Source of the DNA: Paenalicyclobacillus mengziensis
GTDB lineage: Bacteria > Bacillota > Bacilli > Alicyclobacillales > Alicyclobacillaceae
Direction: 5' to 3'
Length of the DNA: 64,000 bases
Assembly (NCBI RefSeq): GCF_017298635.1
Contig: NZ_CP071182.1
Span: 4,626,001-4,690,000, forward strand
Part shown: piece by piece, positions 18,171 to 26,816 of the stretch
How the letters are laid out: the number at the start of each line of letters is the position of its first letter
Position numbering within the stretch: position 1 is the stretch's first letter
Program-made: the position numbers and the translations under genes
The notes under the pieces: generated by a model
What the model was told of the DNA's origin: nothing
The model's input: only the letters and a program-made list of their open reading frames with translations
Databases searched by the model: none

Positions 18171-18612
18171 TACTTCACCCCCCTTGTGTAAAGTGGGGGC
18201 GGGTAGACCTATGCACCAAAGCCTAAATACCTGTCTTAGGCTTGCGTACGGCGACACAGGACGACCGCATCAGGGGTGCCACACATCTTACTTGTCGCAC
18301 CAAGCAAGCATATGGTGCTCCTGATAGCGACGAAAATGCCCCCTAAACAGCGTCAGGGGGCACTCCGAATTTGTTTCATCTCTTGATTCCAGAGCGTCAA
18401 CGAGCTCTACGTGCAGTTTCGCGATATTGGCAATCCGGAGTGGTACCTTCCTTTGAACGGCGATAAACATTGCTCCGCGTTGAGTGTCAAGAGACTTGTA
18501 CATATCAAACAGGCGTGTATTGGGCGTGGTAGGTCACAAGCCCCTGGGACTGTATACGCCGCAGGGCTTCACGGACACCATCGTTCTCCACATCACCGCC
18601 TTTTTCTATCTT
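18171..18612. other. 442-bp stretch, no supported gene
   Basis: It holds a minus-strand terminator at 18337-18362 and an open frame at 18288-18503 (-) that I reject, because it has no SD and runs through that hairpin. Confidence 0.4.
18337..18362 (-). terminator. Terminator downstream of SDR gene
   Basis: An 8-bp stem TGCCCCCT / AGGGGGCA with a 10-nt loop, followed on the minus strand by TTTTCGTC. About 250 bp past the SDR stop. Confidence 0.5.
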
Positions 18613-19464
18613 TTAGAACATGTGGTGACCACCGTCAACACTAATAACCTGCCCACTTATCCACGATGCCGCATCTGAAGCAAAAAACAGGACAGCCTCG
18701 GCAATATCCCTCGCTGTCCCAAGACGCCGAAGGGAAATCGATTCGACAAGCTCTGCCTGGGCTTGTTCACCCATAGCGTTCCATTGTCTCTCCGTGGTCG
18801 GATTGCTCCTCACAAACCCAGGTGCTACGTTGTTCACTGTGATGTTGAACGCACCGAGCTCACGTGCCATCTGTCGAGTGAGACCAATCTGACCAGCCTT
18901 GGCGCTTGCATAGGCCTGGATCCCCGTCAAACTAAAACTGCGGCCCGCTCCAGAAGAAACGTTGACAATGCGACCGTATCTTTGTGCCTTCATGACCGTA
19001 GCGGCTGCTCGAATACAATAGAAGACACCTGTCAGGTTGACGTTAACAATGGTTTGCCAGTCATTTGCCGTGACCTCTTCCACAGGCTTGTGGGTCTGTC
19101 CCAAAACGCCGCCCGCATTATTTACGAGTATATCAATTCTCCCGACATCCATGACAAACTCAGATAAAATTCGAGCAACGGCACTTTCGTCTGTGACGTC
19201 AAGAGCGGCAATGCGTCCTGCACCACCGTACTGTGCTGCTTTTTGCATCGCCAACTCAGTCTCCACAAGCTCGTCAACCAGCACATCGGCGGCAAGCACC
19301 CGCGCCCCCCGTTCTACGAACAGGACCGCAATCTCCCTGCCGAAGCCGTGCGCAGCCCCGGTTACAATTGCAGTCCGGCCCTTAAACACCGGTCCGGACG
19401 GTATGGACTCTCTAGATGGCATGGACTCTGAGGATTGCTGCATTTCATCCGATAATCGCTCCAT
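18613..19464 (-). CDS. SDR family oxidoreductase
   Basis: A 283-residue classical short-chain dehydrogenase. The NAD(P) motif is TGAAHGFG, the helix motif NNAG, the catalytic S-Y-K lies in VSSGAGRSF...YASAKAG, and the C-terminal motif is WISGQVISVDGGHHMF. About 25 polar residues (SSESMPSRESIPSGP) precede the Rossmann strand, more than usual. Later starts are possible, but ATG 19464 has a fair CGGGAG upstream. Substrate unknown. It lies 200 bp after an M20 peptidase gene on the same strand; co-transcription is possible. Confidence 0.9.
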   Translation of the reverse strand: MERLSDEMQQSSESMPSRESIPSGPVFKGRTAIVTGAAHGFGREIAVLFVERGARVLAADVLVDELVETELAMQKAAQYGGAGRIAALDVTDESAVARILSEFVMDVGRIDILVNNAGGVLGQTHKPVEEVTANDWQTIVNVNLTGVFYCIRAAATVMKAQRYGRIVNVSSGAGRSFSLTGIQAYASAKAGQIGLTRQMARELGAFNITVNNVAPGFVRSNPTTERQWNAMGEQAQAELVESISLRRLGTARDIAEAVLFFASDAASWISGQVISVDGGHHMF

Positions 19465-19663
19465 ACGTCACACTCCCGTTCTCGGAAATTCAGGATGTGG
19501 GATGTTCCCATGCGCCGTCGCAAACTCGTGGGCCAGTCGAAGCAGTCGGGCCAGTTCGTTGACTGTTAACAATCCTAAATACGTCTTTTGTGTCTACTCA
19601 GACGTACATCAACAACGGATAGGAGGTTGATAGATACGTACCCGTCTCACCATATCTTGATAC

Positions 19664-20812
19664 TCATTCATCCTGACCAACATGCTGTATCAGCTCTGCC
19701 AACAATGCGGCACGCTTCGGCATGTCGTCAGCCATCAAATGTTCATGCGCCGCGTGTGCACCTCCGCCCACAGGCCCCAGTCCATCGAGGACCGGCGTCC
19801 CAACTGCAGCACAGAAGTTTCCATCGCTGCCCCCGCCTACAGCAACCTCGTTCACAGCGAAGCCAAGGTCCGCCGCAGCCCATCTGGCGACTTCAAACAA
19901 CCGTGCCGTGGCTTCCGTACGTTCCATCGGCGGCCGATTTATACCTCCAGTGACTTTCACCTTGGCACCCGGATTGTATGGAGACAGCCCCAGCATCAAC
20001 TGGTTCATACGCAGGGCCTCGGCAGTGGAAACGACGCGCACATCCACCTCGGCTGACGCGTACGGTGCAGTCACGTTCGATCTCGTTCCACCGCTAATGA
20101 TACCCACGTTGACAGTCGTGCCTACGCTGATGTCTGTTTGCTCGTGCAGGAAGAGAATCTGCCGCGCCAATTCTTCAATGGCACTGACGCCTGCGAGCGG
20201 ATCGAGCCCGGCATGCGCAGCTTTGCCTTCCGCTTCAACGCGGTAAATGCCAACTCCTTTACGGGCGGTCTTCAAGTCTCCGTTCATACTCGATTCGAGA
20301 ATAAAAGCTGCAGTAGACTTTTTCGCTTCCTCCTCAATCAACGAACGGGAAGAATGGCTGCCAATTTCTTCGTCAGAGTTGCAAATAAAGACCAGCGGCG
20401 GCACTTTGCCTGTCACTTCTTGAAGAGCTCGAATTGCCCAAAATCCCTGCACCAACCCGCCTTTCATATCAAAGACACCTGGTCCAGTGACGCGGCCATC
20501 CGGATGCACCGCAAAAGGCATCGTCTCTAACGTTCCGGCGGCCCAAACCGTGTCAAAATGTCCGACGAGTAGGATCTGTTTTGACGCCGCTTTATCGTCC
20601 ATGCCCCACTTGATGCGTAGATGATTACCGTTGCCACTTGCAGGAATCACTTCAACCTGTCCGCCAAAACTCTCAGCGTACTCACGCAGAAACGCGGAAA
20701 ACTCATCGAGCCGCTGCTTGTCGGTGGACGGAGTCTCCGTACATACAAATGTTTCCAGATCAGACAACATGTCTCGCTGATGATTCTCCAAATATTCTAA
20801 AATTGGATTCAC
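19664..20812 (-). CDS. M20 family metallopeptidase (carboxypeptidase G2-like)
   Basis: 382 residues. Zinc ligands and catalytic residues of the M20 clan are visible: LVGHFDTVW (H and D), VFDMKGGLVQG (bridging D), NSDEEIGS (catalytic E pair) and the final His in GGGAHAAHEHL. The dimerisation domain carries AEGKAAHAGLDPLAGVSA. The layout fits the glutamate-carboxypeptidase branch, which removes C-terminal Glu from N-acyl substrates. The start GTG 20812 has AAAGGAGG upstream. Confidence 0.9.
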   Translation of the reverse strand: MNPILEYLENHQRDMLSDLETFVCTETPSTDKQRLDEFSAFLREYAESFGGQVEVIPASGNGNHLRIKWGMDDKAASKQILLVGHFDTVWAAGTLETMPFAVHPDGRVTGPGVFDMKGGLVQGFWAIRALQEVTGKVPPLVFICNSDEEIGSHSSRSLIEEEAKKSTAAFILESSMNGDLKTARKGVGIYRVEAEGKAAHAGLDPLAGVSAIEELARQILFLHEQTDISVGTTVNVGIISGGTRSNVTAPYASAEVDVRVVSTAEALRMNQLMLGLSPYNPGAKVKVTGGINRPPMERTEATARLFEVARWAAADLGFAVNEVAVGGGSDGNFCAAVGTPVLDGLGPVGGGAHAAHEHLMADDMPKRAALLAELIQHVGQDE

Positions 20813-20956
20813 GGCTGCGTGACGCCTCCTTTATCTACCACAATACCAGACCTCTATCTACCACAATACCAGACCTCGCGAAGAAGGTGCACCAAATGAA
20901 TGAAGATTCTGCAATAGAGGGCTCTCGGCCTGCCGCAGTGACAACAGTTCATGCCT

Positions 20957-21020
20957 GGTCTGCTCGGGTCTGCTCGGGTCTGCTCGGGTCTGCTCGGGTC
21001 TGCTCGGGTCTGCTCGGGTC
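20957..21020. repeat. Tandem 10-mer TGCTCGGGTC, six copies
   Basis: Six perfect back-to-back copies of TGCTCGGGTC from 20961 to 21020, preceded by a partial GGTC. Ten bases is one helical turn and is not a codon multiple. It is intergenic. Confidence 0.95.
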
Positions 21021-21045
21021 TAGGGATATTTCTGTGCTTTACGAT

Positions 21046-21175
21046 GATAACCCTATGGGGTATCCATCGTGAAATAGATATATGTTCTTGCTCTGCACGC
21101 ATACCTTGGGGGGTATGCGGTGAAAATAGCACTACCTTCCCTATCCTTATTCGTCAACCCCAGGGGGTATCGTAA
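21046..21175. promoter_or_regulatory. CsoR-family-like operator island A
   Basis: Three imperfect palindromes of the type ATACCC-n-GGGTAT lie at 21046-21063, 21099-21118 (GCATACC / GGTATGC) and 21156-21170 (AACCCCAGGGGGTAT). They resemble sites bound by CsoR/CstR/FrmR-type repressors. The segment 21127-21175 is repeated in inverted orientation at 44699-44747. No copper, sulfide or formaldehyde gene is adjacent; murB lies 300 bp away on the + strand. Confidence 0.5.
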
Positions 21176-21474
21176 GTATCATTTTACGCCCTATGGCCGA
21201 TCCGATACTTCTCCCCCAGGCCTTGCAGCTATAGTTGTGTATCCTAGCAGATGGTGCATACCCTTCTGTCTTGGAAAATAGTGAGGTTTTTGTATCTTAT
21301 GCTGAGGCCCATACCCGGCCGCCCATACCCACGGCCGCCCATGCCCCGGCTTGCCGCTCCTTAGTCGGCACTCGTATCAACCCACTCATGCATCCCATCT
21401 ACTCTGTGACGTCAAGACTGGGCTGAGCATAAAAAGGAGGTATAATCAGGGTATCGCGAAACGGTGGTGCATCG

Positions 21475-22401
21475 ATGAAGACAGAGGAAGCTCGACAATA
21501 CCAGAATTTATATACGCAGCTCGCGGCCGTGCTGGGTCCCGAACGGATCCGCCGTGACGAGCCCCTGTTTAGACACACCTATACGAAACTCGGCGGCGCC
21601 GCAGACATTGCCATCTTCCCTGACTCACCAGAATCCGTACAGCAATGTGTGGACATCATTCGGCAGGCTGGCGTTCCGCTGACGGTGCTTGGCAACGGAT
21701 CGAACGTTATCGTCAAGGACTCCGGCATACGGGGTGTTACACTTATCCTCACCGAGTTGAAGCGCATCCACTTGGACAACCAGCAGATTAGTGCCGATTG
21801 TGGCGCTGCAATGATTGACGTCTCAAACTTTGCCTATGAATATTCGTTGACGGGGCTCGAGTTTGCTTGTGGAATACCAGGAAGTGTAGGCGGTGCGGTG
21901 TACATGAATGCTGGCGCATACGGCGGTGAGGTCAAAGACGTTCTCGTGTCAGCCTTGGTGTTGACCCGGGACGGCAAAATGACCTTGCGAGCCCGGGACG
22001 AGTTGCAGTTTTCCTACCGACACAGCATTGTCTCTGAGAATGGCGACATTGTACTGCAGGCAACCTTTGCTCTCGAGCCAGGGGTGAAAACGGAGATCCG
22101 CTCAAAAATGGATGAGCTGACTTTTCTGCGCGCCAGCAAGCAGCCTTTGGAGTACCCGTCTTGCGGCAGTGTGTTCAAACGGCCACCGGGGTATTATGCG
22201 GGCAAGCTCATTCAGGACGCAGGCCTTCAAGGCTTACGAATCGGCGGTGCCGAAGTCTCGACCAAACATGCTGGGTTTATCGTCAACGTAAATCACGCTA
22301 CGGCCTCCGAATACATCTCAGTCATCGAGGCAGTTCAAGCCGCGGTAAAGCAGCAATTTGGTGTGGTGTTGGAGCGGGAGGTGCGCATCATCGGCGATTG
22401 A
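21475..22401 (+). CDS. murB: UDP-N-acetylenolpyruvoylglucosamine reductase
   Basis: 308 residues. The FAD-binding region has NTYTKLGG-like HTYTKLGGAADIAIFP and VLGNGSNVIVKDSG. Next come FACGIPGSVGGAVYMNAGAYGGE, FSYRHSIV, the catalytic Ser in SCGSVFKRP, and AGFIVN followed by the terminal EREVRIIG with the catalytic Glu. It reduces enolpyruvyl-UDP-GlcNAc to UDP-MurNAc. It converges on nagB, the last gene of the recycling cluster, so synthesis and recycling genes meet here. The SD before ATG 21475 is weak (GGTGG). Confidence 0.96.
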   Translation: MKTEEARQYQNLYTQLAAVLGPERIRRDEPLFRHTYTKLGGAADIAIFPDSPESVQQCVDIIRQAGVPLTVLGNGSNVIVKDSGIRGVTLILTELKRIHLDNQQISADCGAAMIDVSNFAYEYSLTGLEFACGIPGSVGGAVYMNAGAYGGEVKDVLVSALVLTRDGKMTLRARDELQFSYRHSIVSENGDIVLQATFALEPGVKTEIRSKMDELTFLRASKQPLEYPSCGSVFKRPPGYYAGKLIQDAGLQGLRIGGAEVSTKHAGFIVNVNHATASEYISVIEAVQAAVKQQFGVVLEREVRIIGD

Positions 22402-22478
22402 CAGGAACCGCGATAGCCACACGTGGCCAGCCTGCCCCGCCGACTGTTATCCATCATCCCTGGCACAGTGGCCATCGT

Positions 22479-23219
22479 TCAGTGTGGCCATAGTTCGCCC
22501 GGTAACAGAGAAGCGCTCTCCTTGTCAAGCACCCAGGTGACATCGCGGTGCAATTGGAGCATACTGGCAGGAACATTTGTCTGAACCGATCCCGATACAG
22601 ACTCCGCCACCGCCTTGGCCTTGTTCTTGCCGAAGGCTACAAGTACAATCTGCTTTGCCTGAAGAATCGCCTGAACGCCCATCGTCACCGCCTGATGCGG
22701 AACGTTTTTAACCGTGTCAAAAAACCTCGCGTTGCTCTGGATTGTCTCCTCTGACAAAGACACCACGTGGGTTCTCGACAACAGGGAATGGCTCGGTTCA
22801 TTGAACCCAATATGCCCGTTCACGCCGATTCCAAGCAGTTGCAGGTCAATCGGGTGGGACTGGATGAGGGCATCGTACCGCTTGCACTCTTCCTCCAAAT
22901 TGGCTGCGACACCATTTGGGACATGGCTCTCCTCCGGTTTCGTGGGCAGATGCTGAAACAGGTTTTCACGCATGAAGTAGTGGTAGCTTTGTGCGTGATC
23001 CGCTGATAAACCGACATACTCATCGAGGTTAATCGTGACGGTGCGAGACAGGTCGAGTCCGCAGTCCGCCAGCGATCGAAACGCCTGATAGCATGGAATC
23101 ACCGTACTCCCCGTTGCCAGCCCAAGTACCGGACGTTCCACGTGAAGGATCACCTGTTCCATTAAAGTTGCCACATAGATCCCCGCATCTTTCGGAGACT
23201 CGAACACGCGTATTCTCAT
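22479..23219 (-). CDS. nagB: Glucosamine-6-phosphate deaminase
   Basis: 246 residues: GLATGSTVIPCYQAF (phosphate loop), NLDEYVGLSADHAQSYHYFMRENLF and GIGVNGHIGFNEP, with the catalytic residues of NagB. It converts GlcN-6-P to fructose-6-P and ammonia. Last gene of the namZ-anmK-kinase-nagA-nagB run, 33 bp after nagA. It is the short monomer-type length usual in Bacillota, without the E. coli C-terminal allosteric extension. Confidence 0.96.
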   Translation of the reverse strand: MRIRVFESPKDAGIYVATLMEQVILHVERPVLGLATGSTVIPCYQAFRSLADCGLDLSRTVTINLDEYVGLSADHAQSYHYFMRENLFQHLPTKPEESHVPNGVAANLEEECKRYDALIQSHPIDLQLLGIGVNGHIGFNEPSHSLLSRTHVVSLSEETIQSNARFFDTVKNVPHQAVTMGVQAILQAKQIVLVAFGKNKAKAVAESVSGSVQTNVPASMLQLHRDVTWVLDKESASLLPGELWPH

Positions 23220-23252
23220 CGTGATCCTCCCTCAACTCTGAATTCCACGGAT

Positions 23253-24449
23253 TCAGCCCTGCTCCGTGGACTCATACACCACGGTACCTCGAACCATCGT
23301 CCAAACAACATTTCCTGCTTTATCAAACGCCACAACATCTGCATCGTAGCCTTTCTCCAACTGTCCCTTATGAGGCAGATTCAATCGCCGTGCAGGGTTG
23401 GTGGACGCCATCCTTTGAGCGGTAAAAGGGGATATCCCCGCCAACTTCTGAATTGTTTGCACTGCTCGTGACATCGTAAGAACGCTCCCGGCTAGAGTCC
23501 CATTTTCCAACCGGCAAGCCCCGTTCTCGACAGTCACATTCAGCCCGCCAAGGTCGTATTCTCCGTCTGGCATGTCGGCTGCGCGGATGGCATCCGTAAT
23601 CAACATCAGCCGATTGGCTCCCACCGCCCGCACCAGGGTCTTGACCATCGGCCCGGCTACATGGATGCCATCGCAGATGATGTCCGCTGTAAAATCGTCG
23701 TCATCCACCAAGTATCCGATGGGACCAACGGATCGATGCAAAAGAGAAGGCATCGCATTGCATAGATGCGTGACGTGGCGAAATCCAGAGGCCTTGGCGG
23801 CGGCCACATCTTCGTACCGCGCAGTTGTGTGACCTACCGAGGTCAGCACACCGTATTTCTTTGCTACCCGTGCCACTTCATGGGCGTTCGGACGCTCAGG
23901 AGCGAGCGTCATCAGCTTGACGACCCCTGATGAAAACCAGCGTTCTGCCAGCTCGCTGTCTGGGTTAAGAATCATATCCGGTCGCTGTGCACCTGCTTTG
24001 TCTGGATGAATAAATGGACCTTCAAGGTGCACACCAAGCACCTCAGCGCCAACAAAGTCATCGTGTGATGCGCCGCCTTGGTTTTCCATAAACCGTGTAG
24101 CCACATCAAGGACGGCCCCGATGCGGTCAGGCGATTCCGTTACCGTGGTCAACAACAGGCCTGTTGTACCGTGTCTGGCGTGGGTTTGGACGATTTGCTC
24201 GAATGCATCCGGGTCCGCATCCATTGTATCTGCCCCACCGCCCCCGTGGACGTGGATATCAATGAAACCGGGCATGAGTAGCGGTAAGTCAGCATCCACA
24301 GACTCGTAGACACGAACGTCTGTAATTTTTCCGTCCTCAATCCAAAGTGAGACAGTTTCCGACTCCCCGATAGGGGTCAGGCGATTGCCCTGAATCTCCA
24401 TTCCTTCATCACCATCCGATAATCTCAACCATTTGAACATCTCAACCAT
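23253..24449 (-). CDS. nagA: N-acetylglucosamine-6-phosphate deacetylase
   Basis: 398 residues, amidohydrolase fold. The metal site starts at FIDIHVHGGGGADTMD; VLGVHLEGPFI gives the conserved Glu, SVGHTTA and THLCNAM the His ligands, and LITDAIRAADMPDGEY the catalytic Asp. Product GlcN-6-P feeds nagB immediately downstream. The start is uncertain: ATG 24449 has a poor SD, and ATG 24401 (MEIQGNRLTP) is nearer to the family start. Confidence 0.95.
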   Translation of the reverse strand: MVEMFKWLRLSDGDEGMEIQGNRLTPIGESETVSLWIEDGKITDVRVYESVDADLPLLMPGFIDIHVHGGGGADTMDADPDAFEQIVQTHARHGTTGLLLTTVTESPDRIGAVLDVATRFMENQGGASHDDFVGAEVLGVHLEGPFIHPDKAGAQRPDMILNPDSELAERWFSSGVVKLMTLAPERPNAHEVARVAKKYGVLTSVGHTTARYEDVAAAKASGFRHVTHLCNAMPSLLHRSVGPIGYLVDDDDFTADIICDGIHVAGPMVKTLVRAVGANRLMLITDAIRAADMPDGEYDLGGLNVTVENGACRLENGTLAGSVLTMSRAVQTIQKLAGISPFTAQRMASTNPARRLNLPHKGQLEKGYDADVVAFDKAGNVVWTMVRGTVVYESTEQG

Positions 24450-24469
24450 TTGATAGTCCCGTTACAGGT

Positions 24470-25501
24470 TCACTCAGTGGCACCATCTAAGTGTACCAGT
24501 GCTGCTTCAAAAGCCCGAATCAACTCTTGAGCTTGACCGCTCGCGTTGTCCCTCGACGCCATGTCCCTTGTCCTAAGGTCGCTGTTGACGAGGCGCATTG
24601 CCCGCAGTACAGCCCCTGCAGAAGGACGGTTCGTCACAGGCGCACACGACAATAAGGGGAATTCTATCTTGAGTCGGGCCACTAAACTGTCACGAAGCAC
24701 AGACGTGTTTGTGAATAACCCACCTGCCAAAACCACGTGGTTGGAGACGTTTTCCTTCAGTTGACTGCGTACAGACGCTATCATGCGCACATGTTGCCGT
24801 GTGCTGTATCTGACAATTCCCATCGCTACATCGTCGCTGGCTGAGGCCTCTAGCACATGCCTAGCGAAGGAAGCGACCGTTCCCACCGGATGGTTTGAAT
24901 CATAAACCTTAGGAATGATTTCACCCGCTTGATGGATGGCAAACACCTCGGCCACAACTTCCCAAAGCACAGTCTTGTCACCTCGGCCTTCAGCGTACTG
25001 AATGGCTGCCATCAGTCCCCGACGGCCAATGTCAAAGCCACCGCCCTCGTCTCCAATCAAGCTACCGTAGCCGCCTGCACGAGCGGTCTTTCCATCCCAA
25101 CTCTCACCGACGGCGATGCTTCCCGTTCCTGCAATCACAACCACGCCAGATGCCCCGCGCGTACCAGCAGTAAGCGCTGCGAGACCGTCATTCGCCACTT
25201 CGACTTTGGCGTGCGGATATTTCCTGGCAAAAACCGATTTCAACGACTCAACCTGCTCCGGCCTATCGATTCCGGACATACACAGTGATACGCCTGCAAG
25301 ATGCTCTGTGGAACCATTCAAATGCTTGATTCCCTCCTGCATCAAGGAGTCTACTGTCCTCACCGCATTGTCCCACCCCACTGTGCTCGGATTGCTGGCG
25401 TCACCTCTGCTCACATACAGAGCGTGCGTGCCCGCATCAAACGTCAACACTTCAGTTTTGGTTCCCCCACCGTCCACGCCGATGTACAATGTCAAGAACA
25501 T
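24470..25501 (-). CDS. BadF/BadG/BcrA-type amino-sugar kinase (GlcNAc/MurNAc kinase, MurK-like)
   Basis: About 343 residues. The ATPase fold has YIGVDGGGTKTEVL (phosphate-1), VEVANDGLAALTAG, VIAGTGSIAVGESW (phosphate-2) and VLAGGLFTNTSVL (adenosine). The family phosphorylates GlcNAc, and in the MurK branch also MurNAc. Its place between anmK and nagA supports GlcNAc to GlcNAc-6-P feeding NagA. The start is ambiguous: GGGGGG abuts ATG 25501 and better serves TTG 25495. A GTG at 25546 overlapping the anmK stop would add an atypical N-terminus. Confidence 0.85.
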   Translation of the reverse strand: MFLTLYIGVDGGGTKTEVLTFDAGTHALYVSRGDASNPSTVGWDNAVRTVDSLMQEGIKHLNGSTEHLAGVSLCMSGIDRPEQVESLKSVFARKYPHAKVEVANDGLAALTAGTRGASGVVVIAGTGSIAVGESWDGKTARAGGYGSLIGDEGGGFDIGRRGLMAAIQYAEGRGDKTVLWEVVAEVFAIHQAGEIIPKVYDSNHPVGTVASFARHVLEASASDDVAMGIVRYSTRQHVRMIASVRSQLKENVSNHVVLAGGLFTNTSVLRDSLVARLKIEFPLLSCAPVTNRPSAGAVLRAMRLVNSDLRTRDMASRDNASGQAQELIRAFEAALVHLDGATE

Positions 25502-25542
25502 CCCCCCAGTAGGTTTGTTGCGAAATCTGGCAGCCCTAGCAA

Positions 25543-26781
25543 TCACCCAAGCGGTCTCGGCGTCAACTGGCCCAACAAAGCAGGACCGTTCGCCCCTGTT
25601 GCGGTTGGAACATTCGTTGGTCGACCGTGTACGAACTGCCAGGCAAAGAGCGCAAATGCCATCGCTTCCTTCATATCCGACGGAATGCCGTACGCATCGG
25701 GAGAGATTGTCCGTACTGGTTGCACCAGTTCCTCAATGAAACGTACCAAAGCCTCGTTATGTCGACCGCCGCCGCCAATCATCAACTCAAAGGGTTGGTC
25801 GAGCGCCATCTCGATGCCAAGCACCACCGTGTGCGCAACAAACCGCGTCATCGTCGCGACTTGGTCTGCGATAGACAAATCAGCCATGTCCGCTAGATAG
25901 CGGTCAAGAAACTCAACGCCGTACCGCTCCCGGCCGGTTGACTTCGGTGGACGAGCGTGAACGTACTCATCACTAGCCAACCACTTTTCGATAATTGGCA
26001 TGCTTGGCACCCCAGCACTTGCGAGAGCACCGTCTTTGTCAAAGGACAAAGCCCCTCCCGTCAACCGTCCGACGAGTGCGTCAATCAACATGTTGCCTGG
26101 CCCCGTATCAAATGCCAAAACATCATGAGGTTTAGCACCCTGCACAAGAATTGTGACGTTCGATATACCCCCAATGTTCAACAGTACGCGCGTCATGTCC
26201 TGCGACACAAAATAGGCATAGTCAAAATACGGAACCAGTGGCGCTCCCTGTCCGCCCCGCGCGACGTCACCGCGACGAAAGTCGGATACCACCTGGCAAC
26301 CGGAGACGCAAGCGATGTTTGCGGGATCGCCAATCTGTAAACTCACGCCATCATGCGGCGCATGATAGACCGTCTGGCCGTGCGATCCGATAACAGACAC
26401 ATCCCCCGCCTCGACACCCGCTTTCTTCATCAGTGCCACAGCGGCTTCACCAAACCACTGCCCCATCAAAGCATCCATACGCGCTACGTAACGTGCTGGG
26501 ACGTCAGGATGAAACAGACGAAAAACCTGGTGGCGCTGTTCAGCCGAATAGGGCACATAGTGACTCGCGACCAGTTCCATTTTCGGTATGACGTCCATGC
26601 ACGGAATGTCAGCTTGGTCCGTGCATGGAACGTCAATGGAGTTCATGCATGAAAGTTTGGTTGCGTCCGTGCGCAAAGGGTCGGTGAAGCGTACGAGTGC
26701 CGCATCCATCCCGTCCCCTGATGTTCCAGACATGAGCCCAATCGCCAATCCTGTGGACGGTGCCAGAAACAACTGCGGCAT
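25543..26781 (-). CDS. anmK: Anhydro-N-acetylmuramic acid kinase
   Basis: 412 residues. IGLMSGTSGDGMDAALVRF is the AnmK ATP-binding start; SHGQTVYH, GDPANIA, LVPYFDYAYF, LNIGGISN and FDTGPGNMLID are all family motifs. It cleaves and phosphorylates 1,6-anhydroMurNAc to MurNAc-6-P. ATG 26781 has GGAGA at good spacing. An unusual insertion of about 25 residues after the first strand (CTDQADIPCMDVIP) is encoded by an imperfect inverted/direct repeat. MurNAc-6-P would need a MurQ etherase, which is not in this window. Confidence 0.94.
   Translation of the reverse strand: MPQLFLAPSTGLAIGLMSGTSGDGMDAALVRFTDPLRTDATKLSCMNSIDVPCTDQADIPCMDVIPKMELVASHYVPYSAEQRHQVFRLFHPDVPARYVARMDALMGQWFGEAAVALMKKAGVEAGDVSVIGSHGQTVYHAPHDGVSLQIGDPANIACVSGCQVVSDFRRGDVARGGQGAPLVPYFDYAYFVSQDMTRVLLNIGGISNVTILVQGAKPHDVLAFDTGPGNMLIDALVGRLTGGALSFDKDGALASAGVPSMPIIEKWLASDEYVHARPPKSTGRERYGVEFLDRYLADMADLSIADQVATMTRFVAHTVVLGIEMALDQPFELMIGGGGRHNEALVRFIEELVQPVRTISPDAYGIPSDMKEAMAFALFAWQFVHGRPTNVPTATGANGPALLGQLTPRPLG
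26585..26650. repeat. Inverted repeat inside anmK insertion
   Basis: TCCATGCACGGA and TCCGTGCATGGA form a 12-bp inverted repeat separated by about 14 bp. A third related ATGCATGA follows. It lies exactly in the family-atypical insertion of AnmK and stays in frame. Confidence 0.7.
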
Positions 26782-26816
26782 GGTCTGTCTCCTCTCCTGC
26801 ATGACACCAAGGCACC

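Larger units (their letters stand above)
20813..21474. other. 662-bp intergenic region upstream of murB with repeats and CsoR-like palindromes
   Basis: It contains a ten-base tandem array (20957-21020), three ATACC/GGTAT palindromes (21046-21170), the shared 49-bp core (21127-21175) and a GC-rich direct repeat (CGGCCGCCCAT) at about 21310-21350. A TATAAT at 21441-21446 lies 28 bp before the murB ATG but lacks a good -35. Confidence 0.6.

Noticed and set aside
18288-18503. 71-codon minus-strand ORF after the SDR gene
   Set aside because: No SD and it runs through a terminator-like hairpin; the C-terminal half is not protein-like.
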